Of a stretch of DNA of 64,000 nt, positions 13,339 through 22,706 are shown one piece after another. The translations under genes and the position numbers were made by a program. A model generated the notes under the pieces. The model saw only the letters and a program-made list of their open reading frames with translations, made no database searches and had not been told where the DNA came from. Every line of letters begins with the position of its first letter. Position 1 is the stretch's first letter. Where the stretch lies: positions 1,169,709 to 1,233,708 of the forward strand of contig NW_006763147.1 of NCBI RefSeq assembly GCF_000264905.1, written 5' to 3'. This DNA is from Stereum hirsutum FP-91666 SS1. Lineage: Eukaryota; Basidiomycota; Agaricomycetes; Russulales; Stereaceae.

Positions 13339-13545
13339 CAAGGGGGCGGCAGCCCCCAAGAAAAAGACCTTATCTTCCCATAGGCTTTATTCACTGGAGA
13401 AGGGAATTCTAAGCATTTTTGTGGGGTCGAAAGCCTTCCGGATTAAGTCCCTCCCCCCCCCAAACTCCTACCATATAAGGAAATAATTACCGGATTAGGC
13501 AGGACCCAACATCAGGTCTTGGCTCGGGGGGCTGCCGCCCCCTTG
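13339..13545. mobile_element. MITE-1, hAT-like non-autonomous element
   Basis: A 207-bp insert bounded by perfect 19-bp terminal inverted repeats (CAAGGGGGCGGCAGCCCCC at 13339-13357; its complement at 13527-13545) and flanked by the 8-bp duplication GCTGGCGC. An 8-bp duplication and ends beginning with CA fit the hAT superfamily. There is no coding capacity. It interrupts the signal-peptide codons of PEBP2; together with the duplicated target it adds 215 nt, so the frame is lost and a stop follows inside the element. Confidence 0.85.
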
Positions 13546-13553
13546 GCTGGCGC
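13546..13553. repeat. Target site duplication of MITE-1 (right copy)
   Basis: GCTGGCGC, identical to 13331-13338. Confidence 0.85.
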
Positions 13554-13859
13554 TCTTCAAGGCGAGCCTCGCAGCATTCGCCGTTGCACTTGCAATTGCA
13601 CCGGGAGCGATTTCGATTCCGAGTTTAGGCTCACAGACTGCTAATGATGGGAGCGTTGGAGATGCCGACTTGACTGTTGTGAAACAGAAATTCGATGATG
13701 CGGATGTATGTTCAGCTTGTTTTTTCCGTCTTGATCATTGGTCGTACGACCTATCTAACTGAGTGGACGGTGCAGATTTCAACCAATATCTCTATGAACT
13801 TCGACCCGAGTGTATTGCTCGAGGTTATATTTCCCCAGTTAGATGGATCGACTATAAAC

Positions 13860-14557
13860 TAGGCCGTGTGGTATAAGACCAACACTCTCCGACTTGCCTT
13901 TATACCCTTTGATTTAAAGTAACCCTCACCCAAGCCACGTCATACCGTGTACGCGAATACTGTATTAGTCCGCGGGTTCTGCGAGAATCTGACCAACTGC
14001 GGTGCGCTGGTCGCGAGCTCGAGGAGCTTCCTGCCCATATAGTTACCATGCAATGTGAGAATATGTGCGCACTGAGACTGTGAGTGCCGCCTTCACGAGG
14101 GTGCAGCACGCGTGTTGCGAATAATTTGATTGATCAAGCAAAGGCAAACCGTCTTGGACGAGGGTGAGAGACAGAGATACAGTATACACAAGTTGGGTCC
14201 GGATGATGAAAGATGTCGTGGTGTGGGTGCGGAAATGTGGTGTAAGAGGCTTAAATTGTGGTGGGTTCGAGGCCGCAACCTAAATATGAGTAGATTGAGG
14301 GAACGACGAGGGCTCTTTGGGAGAGATGCAAAACTGTTACCTATCACGCTACAAAGGCAGTCCTTCACAGAAGTCCAAAATAGTAGAAAGGGTCGATAAA
14401 ATGTGCAGTCGTCCTTGCTGGAGAATATATTTTGATTCAACAGGTGTGAATAGTAAATTGAGACAGCAATACTCCCGCTACGTCCCTTAGGCTTCCTGAA
14501 ATCTCAAACATTCTTAGTTACCTGTAGTGTATTACAGTAAACCCACATACAGTTAAT
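13860..14557. other. Displaced intergenic region, probably the former PEBP3 promoter
   Basis: No gene is seen. On the minus strand this stretch runs from the PEBP1 stop to the inversion breakpoint. If the inversion is undone, it would lie directly upstream of PEBP3. It holds a good TATA box close to the breakpoint. Confidence 0.5.
13896..13907 (-). promoter_or_regulatory. Orphan TATA box, probably once serving PEBP3
   Basis: GGGTATAAAGGC on the minus strand, about 36 nt from the breakpoint at 13860. There is no start codon or gene in front of it now. In the reconstructed order it sits about 70 nt upstream of the PEBP3 ATG (22707), a normal TATA-to-start spacing with a short leader. Confidence 0.5.
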
Positions 14558-15437
14558 TCATGCGGCCGGGACCGCAGCCGCATTGGAAGATGCCGTCGTG
14601 TTGGGATCGGGCCCAACGAGGATGAACGTGCCACCAAGGGGGTTTCCCATCTCCAACGTCTCCGCAAACGCACTGATATTGAAGTTGTTCACCGGTGTCG
14701 TCGAATTCACCAACGTCTGATTGTTGAAATCTTCCGGCTGAGAGAATAGCAGAAACACGTATCTGTGGTGGACCACGGTCAAAAAACATGCCTGTGGCGG
14801 ACAGGCCGTTATTACGCACCGGTGAGGGTCGGACCCAGCAGGTGGCGTGGGCTGTCTAAACTCAGAGATCGCAGTCGTGGTGTTCGAGAGCAACGAAAGG
14901 CCGTCGGTGCTGCTATTCGAAAGCTCGAAATTTCCGCCCAAGAAATGACGGATCTCGGCACTTGTGGGCGCTTGTGGCGTTGGTGCATCGAGGTCGACCA
15001 TGGCCACTACGAAGGGTCCAGTTCCGGGATCGAGGATGCTCCCGTTTGCCTGGATGCCAAAGACTGGCGGGATGGCGGTGTCTGTAGATGAAGAATCCAA
15101 TGATGAATATGTGTGCGGTGAAGGGAGGCTTGCAAGACGGACCGTTACGAGCGAGCTGAACACCGGCTGTTACGTTGATGGGTGCTGCACTGGCTTGTGG
15201 GAAAGACACCTCCAAAAGGACGGTAGGGTCGAAGGTGATGGATGCATTTACGGGTATCTGTCGATGAGGAGTGATTGTTAGTCGGACCTAAGTCCTCGAG
15301 AAGTGACAGTCATTTGATGTACATACGTTAAATGCGTTGAAGGTTGCCACAACTTCAGCCAAGCTCGTATCTCCGCCACTTGCCGATGCGGCCCCTGGCA
15401 TGAAGAAAGGGAATGCGAAAAGTGAAGAGATATGCAT
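14558..15437 (-). CDS. Secreted PEBP-like protein (PEBP1)
   Basis: Phosphatidylethanolamine-binding-protein fold, of the fungal TFS1/carboxypeptidase Y inhibitor-like type. Four exons on the minus strand: 15437-15327, 15257-15143, 15081-14820, 14762-14558; 230 aa. The signal peptide is MHISSLFAFPFFMPGAASA. Conserved ligand-pocket blocks are FVVAMVDLDAPTP (DPDAPxP motif), EIRHFLGGNF, PPAGSDPHR and YVFLLFSQP (GxxHRYVFLLF motif). The end is FILVGPDPNTT followed by an Ala-rich stretch. Several Asn-x-Ser/Thr sequons fit secretion. The exon 2-3 junction gives RNDTAIPP and the exon 3-4 junction HRYVFLL. Function in fungi is not settled: lipid or peptide-ligand binding or protease inhibition are the family options. 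It lies inside the inverted segment, so it originally shared the strand of PEBP2 and PEBP3. Confidence 0.88.
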
Positions 15438-15842
15438 GTTGAGAGTGTCAAAAGGTTGAAGAGGGTATGCGGATTTTTCAGGATGTTCAGGGCCTTCATA
15501 TACTCGATTGTCATAGTCTCACAGACGTCATGGGCATGGGCGCGTTCGTGCGGATTCAACTACAAGAAAAACTCAGTCCGATCAGCTGTTTCGGTCATAA
15601 TGCTGATGAGAACGCCGCGGGGACAACGATTGTTGTGTGGCCCACTCCTCCCATGATGTCATTGAGTGTAAAAAGCAGAGATCCCAGGCAATATCGATGA
15701 CAATTCGCCTGTATAATGCAAAATAACGGCAACGTCGCTCGGGGCTTTGAGTCGTTCCATAATCGTAATAATGCACATACCAATACATTTGTACACTCCG
15801 GTCCATTACCGCAACTGAAGACAAGACACCGCTACTTATATT
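15438..15842. other. Promoter region of PEBP1
   Basis: No gene seen. A TATA-like GAGTATATGAAGG lies about 60-65 nt upstream of the PEBP1 ATG on the minus strand. Confidence 0.4.
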
Positions 15843-16526
15843 TCAATACTTGAAGGCCATCAACGGTCTCTTGACCTGGCGTCTCTTCATAAACTCTGAA
15901 GGGCGCTTCATCAGCACACGATCGAGCAAAAACGACGAGAGACTCACTTCTTCGTGACCTTCCCTTCGTCCTATCTGTGGTAGTCGCGTTAGATGCAGGT
16001 ATTGTCGAATTAGAAGCATCTGGCCCGACAAGAATAAATGTTCCCCCGACGGGATCGCCCAGCCCGACTTTAGCAGCGAAAGAGCTGAGGTTGAAGCTCG
16101 TTCTCATTGTCGAAGAGTCCAGTATCGTCTGAGCGTCGAATCCATCCGGCTGCGAGAATAGGAGGAACACATATCTGAACAAATTAATCAGCATCAGCTT
16201 CTCATACGCACTCGCGGTTGTGACTTATTATGATAAACTTGGAGCAGAAAATAACGGCGTAAACATACCGATGTGGATCAGACCCCGCAGGTGGCGAAGG
16301 TTGCAAGAACTCCGACAGTGCTGCGCTCGAGTTCTTCAGCAGTTGGACGGCATCGCTACTGGACAAGGTTCCAGAAGTCGAATTTGGATCATTGCTCAAA
16401 GCGAAATTGCTGCCGAGAAAGTGGCGGATTTGAGCGCTGGTGGGTGCTTGTGGGGAGGGTGCGTCGAGGTCTATCATCGCGATGACGAAGGGTCCGGTGG
16501 TATCATTGTTGTTTGCGTTGGTGGTA

Positions 16527-16550
16527 CTGTACTTTTTCGACCAGACGTTC
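16527..16550. repeat. Left terminal inverted repeat of the 5.4-kb transposon
   Basis: 24 bp starting CTGTACTTTTTCGACC and ending CAGACGTTC in overlap. It is exactly complementary to 21911-21934. The TA at 16525-16526 is one half of the target duplication. Confidence 0.9.
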
Positions 16551-16952
16551 ATCAGTGGCGTGGGAATATGACTGTCCTAATCCAGGATGTCCACCCGTGC
16601 AGGTTCAAACTCGGGAGGGGACCGGGGACAGCATGTTCAGCATTCATGTTTCGTTACCGGGTGGAGGGCAATTTGCCGAACCTGTGTAAGTCACCTAGCA
16701 ACCCACTCCATATTTAGCACATTTTGACAAAGAGCCTATTCAACACTGCTATGGCTGTTCGATGACTGCTCGAGTTTGCCGTCCTGCATGTCGACAACAG
16801 CTCGATCTTCAGCTCCTCGCCGAGCACTCCGCGCGCATAGTCTCGAAAAAATTGCTATAGAATATACTGAGGAGGTGTGTATCCAGCTCAAGCTATTCAA
16901 TCTGACCTATCCAACTAACGGAGAAAGACGATCCAACCGGTGAAACATCAGC

Positions 16953-19900
16953 ATGCACTCCGACGATGACATCCTCACAGAATCGGCCTCGTCGCAGACA
17001 CTTCATGCATGACAATTGCTAAAGTGTTCCAGGGCAAAATTTCCACAAAATTTCCACGGCGCAGTCATGGTACGTCTTTCATCATTTGAGGACCATCGAT
17101 GGACGCTTATAAGGTTCGGTGAAAAAGGTCAGCATCCCTATCCACCACCTGCCATCCGAGGTAGTCGTTCATCTCAGCAAACACATCGAATCTGCGGCTT
17201 CCGAACAGGTTATGAGCACCACTCCCATTGGTACGTACTTCTCTGGTCAATCATGGTTGATTCCGTCTGTGGCGCCAATATTCAGATTATACTTACGCCA
17301 TTCTCTTCTGACTTCGCCCTTGTTTTAGATCCGAACCTTGTTGCATGGATAGGTCATGGAAGACGATGGCCCGGGTCATCGAAACGGCCGAGGTTTCTAA
17401 ACGATGCGTTCAAGGCAGCGGTTCGCTACCCGCGAGATTATGATTCCTTCGTACCCGCGTCCGACCTCAGCATCGTCGAATTCATTGCTATGGACTTACC
17501 ACGGGTCTCCACCACGCCCTCTGTCGACTTTGTCGACGAATTATTCTCCTTCGAGCCAGCCTTCGCCGAACCCTTACCGATCTTAGCCATTGATATGCCT
17601 CCCGCCGATCTCCTTCACAAAATTTGGGACATGCTCCCGCAAAAATGGCTAGATGGCTATCAATCTATTCGTGGGCTTTCTTCGCACTACAATATTCCTT
17701 TCTGCATAATCTCCCTCTGGATGGACCTTCTATCCGCTACGACCATGCAGCCCCGATGGATGCGAGCTTACTCCTGGTTTCATAACATTGCACTCCCTCT
17801 CCCCGTTCCGGCTCATCTCTCATACATTCCCAACGCGATTGAACGTTTCTTCGAGGTCATGGGATGGGACGTTCATCTGTGTGGTCCCTCGTCCTTGAAG
17901 TCGACACACCTCATTGAGCTTTTTGGACGAGGGATGCTTAGCGGGAGAATTGTTGAGAGCGGCATGGAGATGTTTCGCAACTGGGCCTCGCAAGATCCCG
18001 GCCTCCGCACTGTCCAGGTCGAAACATTCGATTTTCAATACCCGTTTACCGTCAAAGACATCGACTGGTCGACCTTCGCCGACGACGACCACCACAGTCA
18101 CTTCGGATACCTCCGTACGATCGCTCAGGCCATCCGTAGTTCTCACATCACCAAGATCATCGCTCCCATCCACATTCCCAATGTCGACCACTTCTCGGCA
18201 GCTTCAATCGACTTTGTAGATGGCACCATTAGCTACGGTGATGGCCTCGGGTTCTCTATGCCGGGGCGAGATTTTGAGGGAGTTAGGAATTTAGGAGAGA
18301 AGGCGGGAAAACCCTTACTTCACTCGTGGCGGCAGATGGAACGACCGGTGCAGGATGATGGATTTTCTTGCGGGATCATTGCGTTGAATGTTTGCGAGAA
18401 AGAGCTCTGGCCACAGACACGGTTATGGGAGTCTGCCACAAAGGACTTCGAGAGGATTGAGTTTGCACTTCTCCTTGCCACAGGAGCGGGATGCTCTTAT
18501 TCTTTGGTACGTGAAATTTCCCTCAAAGTCATCAAACAACATCTAATTCTTCTAACACTGATAGGAGGATTTTGGAGTCAACTCAGACATCATCACCGCA
18601 CGTCATGATGGTCGTCGTGCTGCTCGCACGCCACTTACTCCTTCACAACGCTCGGATTTGATTCCTCCTCCTCCTCCTCCTCCTCCTCCTCCTCCTCCCA
18701 GCCAACCAATCTCCGCATCGACGTCATCTTCAGAACCCGAGAGCGACGAGTGTGAGGGGAGTGAATGGGACATGTTGTATGATGACGGTGAGGAGGATGC
18801 ACTGTTGTCTACGTTACGTGATCGTGCTGCCGTTGAGCGTCTGCAACATCGTGAGTATAGTTATGCACATATCTTTTACTATATCCCTGCTGATGTTATG
18901 TTCCTAGAACTTTCAGCTGCCGTCACACTGCCCGCACATGTTTCAAGGACTTCAGGGTGTTCCGCCGCCGCAGACATAAGGACACCATCCCTGTCATCTC
19001 CCATATCGACATCTCAGAAACGCTCTGTTAGGAAAGCCAACTTTCCATTCACTCGGACACCCGGTCCCGTCCCAACATCCCGCTTCGACGAGCCTTACGA
19101 CGATGACGAACTCAGTGATGCTGACTCAGACGGGCTCGATGACCTAGACGACTTATTCCGTATCTTAGCCACTACGCCCGCCACTCCCTTGGCCTCTAGC
19201 GACGTAGAGTTGGATGTGGCTCAGATGGACGTTGATCGCCATCCTTCATCCGTGTCTCAGCTACCAACAGCTGCATGTACACCTATCGCTTCCACACCGC
19301 ATGTCATCGACACTTCCAAGGATTCCGTCTGGTCTCATGCCGTCGATAGCCACAATCGCCTCATCCGAGCCCTCCCATCCAGAGTCAATGACGATCGTCT
19401 TCAGCAGTCCAGTCTCCAGTCGTTCTTCCCAAAACTCACTCGCGAGGAGGCCGAGACGAGACGCTGTGCTACGAAGATAGAGAGAATGGAGCGGGAGCGG
19501 GATGAACGGGAGATGGCAAGTCGGAGGGAGAAGGTTAGCAAGCTGGTTAAGAAGAAACATAGTAGGCAGCGGGAGAGGGAGAAGAAGCGGAGGTATCGAC
19601 AGCGCAAGAAGGCCAAGAAGGTACTTGTCTGTTTTACTTCGAGTTTGGTGTTTTGTCACTAACCATCGTTTCCAGGAGGCTCTACAGGCTGCAGCCTCTG
19701 ATCCAGGAAACACACAGGCTCTTGTCCAGGTCGAAGGCAACAACCCCACCACAATTCCTATCACACCTGACGACACACGACCTTTCCGACTCTTCAAGGA
19801 GCTCGCTCGCCAGAGTCGTGATAAGCGAGGACGGAAACGCAAAAACCCACCATCGAGTGCCACGCGCTACAACTGGATCAACCCGGCCATCTTCCAACAA

Positions 19901-21752
19901 ATCAGCACAGCGGCACGCGAGGTTGGCCCGTCGATGTCTCCAACTGAAATCGTCAGCCTTCTTCGGTCTCGCAATCCTGCACAGTTCTCCCGGCTCACGG
20001 CCCAGGTCATCGGACGATGGATCGAACGGCCCAAGAATGCTCCCGCTCGGTGGAAAGAGAAGGTCCTTGCTCGTGTCAGACTCGGGAACAAGCCTCTCGG
20101 ACATACTACACGTAGTGGTATTTTGGTATGTCATTCCCTCGGGACTCCGTTTTCCTTACTTTCGCTCATCCAAAAATACGCGTTACAGTCCTTGTTTCCC
20201 GAGCTTGTGGACATCATTGTGGCGCAACTCAAATTCCTTCGCGCGGCGGGAATCCCTTTGGACACCACTACTTGCCGTGCCATCATGCTAGCCTTAATCA
20301 CTCACCACACACCACAGCTTCTTCGCACCACTGTCTCTCGCGATGGCAGTACTTTCCGCTGCTCCAACACCTTTGTGCGCAAATTCGTCTACAACCACCT
20401 TCGTTGGGTTCCTCGAGTCTCTACACGTGCTGCTCAGAAGACGCCAGTCGACGCTGAGCAGCAGATATGGGAGCTATTCCTCCGTCTCGCACTCTGGGTC
20501 CGCGACGCCGGCGTCCGGCACCCTTCTCTTATCGTCAACTTTGATCAGACGCAGGTAGTCATCGCTGACAACAATGCACACACATTTGCCGAGGAGGGTT
20601 CGAAGCAGGTTGGCGTGAACGGAAAGGAAGAGAAACGAGCGTTCACATCGGTCGTCGGCATCTCAGCATCCGGCAATGTCCTTCCCTCCCAGCTCATCTT
20701 CAAAGGCGGCTCAGACCGGTCTCTTCCCTCCCCGAGCGCCCCCGCCCGAGACGAAGCTTCGCGCCTTGGGTTCCTCTACAGCTGGAACCCCAACAATTAC
20801 TGGTCGAGCCTTTCCCTCATGGAGACGTACATGGAGACCATCATTGTGCCATACTTTATGCATCAGAAGCAGCTGCTGGGCTATGCGGAGGATCAGGAAT
20901 GTGTGGCCATCCTCGACTGCTGGTCCGTACATCGCAGCAAGGAGTTTCGTCACATTGTACGTCGAAGGTGGCCCTGGTTGCGACTGCGATATATTCCCGG
21001 CGGTACTACTGGTCTCGCACAACCATGCGACGTTGGAGTTCAGCGGCCGTACAAGTTATCAATCAAACGCTCACAGCTCCAGGACACGGTCGACGAAACA
21101 CTTAGTCAGCTCGACACCACTGAGGATCCCTCTGCTTTGAGACTCGACACACGCATCGGCACCTTACGTGATCGGTCTGTAGGCTGGGTCGTAAAAGCGT
21201 GGAAGGACGTGAATGATCCTGCTTTGATTCGAAAGGTGCGTTCTTCTATACCTTACTCTTACATTTTCCATTTTCGCCATGCTCACTCTCTCCTTTTTGT
21301 AGGCCTTTGAACGATGTGAAGTGCGCGGGGGGTTCAACCTGTCTTTCGAGTCGTTATCCAGCTCGGCAGCCCTTAAGGTTCTGCGGGAGCTTCCTCGCAC
21401 GGACCCCGAGCTTTGGGCACGAGTGTCTCAGTCACTGCTCGATGACGATGATGTGTGCGTAGACGAGTCGGATCCAATCGAAGGTAGTCCCACCGATGCT
21501 GTGGCAGAGGGACCTTTCGAAGAGGATGAGGACTTCGAGGACGACACTTGGATTGAGCCCGCTCAGTTGATGGCACAGATGCTCGGCGCGGTCGCCGATA
21601 GGCAGCCTGCATCTTCTGTGGGCCAGACGGGTTTAGCGGATCACGATGAGGTAGATCTGCAGGATGTCAATGTACCCGCTGCTGATGAGATGGGTCGTGG
21701 TAAGCGGCGGCGTACGGCGAATAGGATGTTCGACGGCTTTGTAGGACATTAA
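16953..21752 (+). CDS. Transposase: N-terminal Ulp1/C48-like protease, basic coiled region, C-terminal DDE_1 transposase
   Basis: About 1,400 aa from one spliced gene; in-frame GT-AG introns lie at 18507-18564, 18851-18907, 19621-19675, 20126-20188 and 21236-21302, plus one or two near the 5' end. The first exon and start codon are uncertain (ATG 16953 is the best candidate). Part 1 ends in a Ulp1-type peptidase: His in NVDHFSAASIDF (codon 18189), then Gln and Cys in VQDDGFSCGIIALN (codons 18351 and 18369). A run of 12 prolines, an acidic Ser-rich linker and a Lys/Arg/Glu-rich helical region (about 19440-19620) follow. Next come HTH-like helices (YNWINPAIFQQISTAAREV, ALWVRDAG further on) and the DDE_1 core: NFDQTQV (D at 20543), AILDCWSVHRS (D at 20915), GLAQPCDVGVQRPY (D at 21029). 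The acidic tail ends with a basic KRRR motif. Confidence 0.88.
18664..18699 (+). repeat. CCT microsatellite coding for polyproline
   Basis: Run of CCT triplets encoding 12 consecutive prolines in the linker between the protease and transposase halves of the element-encoded protein. Confidence 0.85.
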
Positions 21753-21910
21753 GCATGTAGAAAAGCCCTTCAATAATATTATTTCAGTTGTTTTGGCGAT
21801 TTCTTCACGAATTTGACCGTATGTCCACCCCTCAGAGTTCGTCTCGCCACCGGGACAGTGGACTGTCCCCTCTAGGAGGTTCAGTTCACAGGTATCAGGG
21901 GACAGGGGAC

Positions 21911-21934
21911 GAACGTCTGGTCGAAAAAGTACAG
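21911..21934. repeat. Right terminal inverted repeat of the 5.4-kb transposon
   Basis: 24 bp, an exact inverted copy of 16527-16550, followed by the TA of the target duplication at 21935-21936. Confidence 0.9.
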
Positions 21935-21980
21935 TAATACCGAATTCGGGTGGAATAGCGGTCTCTGGAAGCGACGATGA

Positions 21981-22557
21981 TAGGGCTCCGACAAAAAGTC
22001 CTGAGCCAATGATACCCTGTGTTAGTAACTCGGCGGCCCCCGAGGGACTTTTTTACAGGTGTTAAAAACAGTTAAAAACAGAATATTTAAATCGATTTAA
22101 ATATTATATTTTCCCTCAGGAGCTGCCAGTTTCGACTGACCTGGAGGGCTTTCAAAGCACTAGCGGTCTTTTGAGCATCTCCGGTTACTACTTGAACTCC
22201 TAGACGAGTTCTACAGCACATACACTCATAATATGTGAGGCCGTTGGCGAGAACACGCACCGTAGACTCGGAAGCTGTGGCTGGCAGTCAACGTCGTGGG
22301 AATAGGTCAGGGTAAAGTCATGTTTAGGTCGGGTTAGGGGCCCTAGAGGATGGAATACGACGTCGGGAGTTGGTCAGGAACTCCAAAGAGTCTTCCCTGA
22401 ACGCGTATCTACTCGTCCAGTCGTCAGGATTTCTTACACTTTTTTACAGATCTATATAGCACCGTATCGGGAGGGTTGTTAATAACAAGTTATAAACAGT
22501 TATTAACAGCACTTTTTTACAGCTGTTATTAACTCCCGACTTATTGTCGGAGCCCTA
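21981..22557. mobile_element. MITE-2, hAT-like non-autonomous element
   Basis: A 577-bp insert with 14-bp perfect terminal inverted repeats (TAGGGCTCCGACAA), extending to 18 bp with one mismatch, flanked by the exact 8-bp duplication GACGATGA (21973-21980 and 22558-22565). Three copies of ACTTTTTTACAG lie near the ends (about 22049, 22439, 22509), together with repeated TTAAAAACAG and TTATTAACAG motifs. Such subterminal repeats are typical of hAT transposase-binding regions. It has no coding capacity. It sits in intron 2 of PEBP2. Its ends differ from MITE-1, so it belongs to another subfamily. Confidence 0.85.
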
Positions 22558-22706
22558 GACGATGAAGGAAAAGGTATCAGCGAATACCAGCCCCAAGGAT
22601 GAATAAACTGATAAATAACGTCGACTGACCGTTGCGCGAAAGCTGGACACCAGCTGCGACCAACACGTTTAACGTCCTCAACTCTTCCCTCAAAAAACAA
22701 TCCACG

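Larger units (their letters stand above)
13326..13859 (+). pseudogene. PEBP2 head: exon 1 and first part of exon 2 of a secreted PEBP-like gene
   Basis: ATG at 13326 begins MLLA, then a 207-bp MITE interrupts codon 5. After it the frame resumes LFKASLAAFAVALAIAPGA, a clear secretion signal. Exon 1 continues to a donor after 13705 with KQKFDDAD, and exon 2 starts at 13776 with STNISMNFDPSVLLEVIFPQ, matching the exon 2 start of PEBP1 and PEBP3 (FDPTVLLEVxFPQ). Similarity stops abruptly at 13859 after GSTIN, followed by a stop codon. The rest of exon 2 lies on the other strand from 22666. With the MITE and one target copy removed, exon 1 is 165 nt and ends in phase 0, exactly as in both paralogues. 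Confidence 0.85.
16527..21934 (+). mobile_element. TA-inserting DNA transposon encoding a Ulp1-protease/DDE transposase fusion
   Basis: A 5,408-bp element bounded by identical 24-bp terminal inverted repeats and flanked by TA on both sides (16525-16526 and 21935-21936). Removing the element with one TA restores exon 3 of PEBP2 in frame, which proves the insertion boundaries. TA duplication plus a DDE_1-type transposase points to the Tc1/mariner-pogo assemblage. Subterminal DNA on both sides has GGGGACAG-like motifs, including an imperfect palindrome near 21852-21872, possible transposase-binding sites. It carries one long spliced gene (16953-21752) without internal stops. Identical ends and an open gene suggest a young, perhaps still competent insertion. 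Confidence 0.9.
15843..22666 (-). pseudogene. PEBP2 tail: rest of exon 2, exons 3 and 4, carrying two transposon insertions
   Basis: Reading leftward from 22666, exon 2 resumes as VLVAAGVQLSRN and ends at 22630 with a GTCAG donor. Intron 2 holds MITE-2 (21981-22557). After its CTTCCAG acceptor, exon 3 reads ETAIPPEFGIT, is cut by the 5.4-kb transposon at TA 21935-21936, and resumes at 16526 as TNANNNDTTG, FVIAMIDLDAPSP, IRHFLGSNF, PPAGSDPHR. Exon 4 reads YVFLLFSQPDGFD, GDPVGGTFILVGPDAS. The C-terminus then runs past the place where PEBP1 and PEBP3 stop, into a Lys/Arg-rich tail ending near 15843 (an alternative frame ends at 15832). Exon order and phases match the paralogues. No complete product can be made. 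Confidence 0.85.

Noticed and set aside
13238..13486. 82-codon open frame across MITE-1
   Set aside because: It begins upstream of the PEBP2 leader and runs into the MITE in a frame unrelated to PEBP2; it is a chance frame.
17016..21752. Ulp1 protease and transposase as two neighbouring genes
   Set aside because: The frame runs without a stop from the protease through the linker to the DDE core via phase-consistent introns at 18507-18564, 18851-18907 and 19621-19675.
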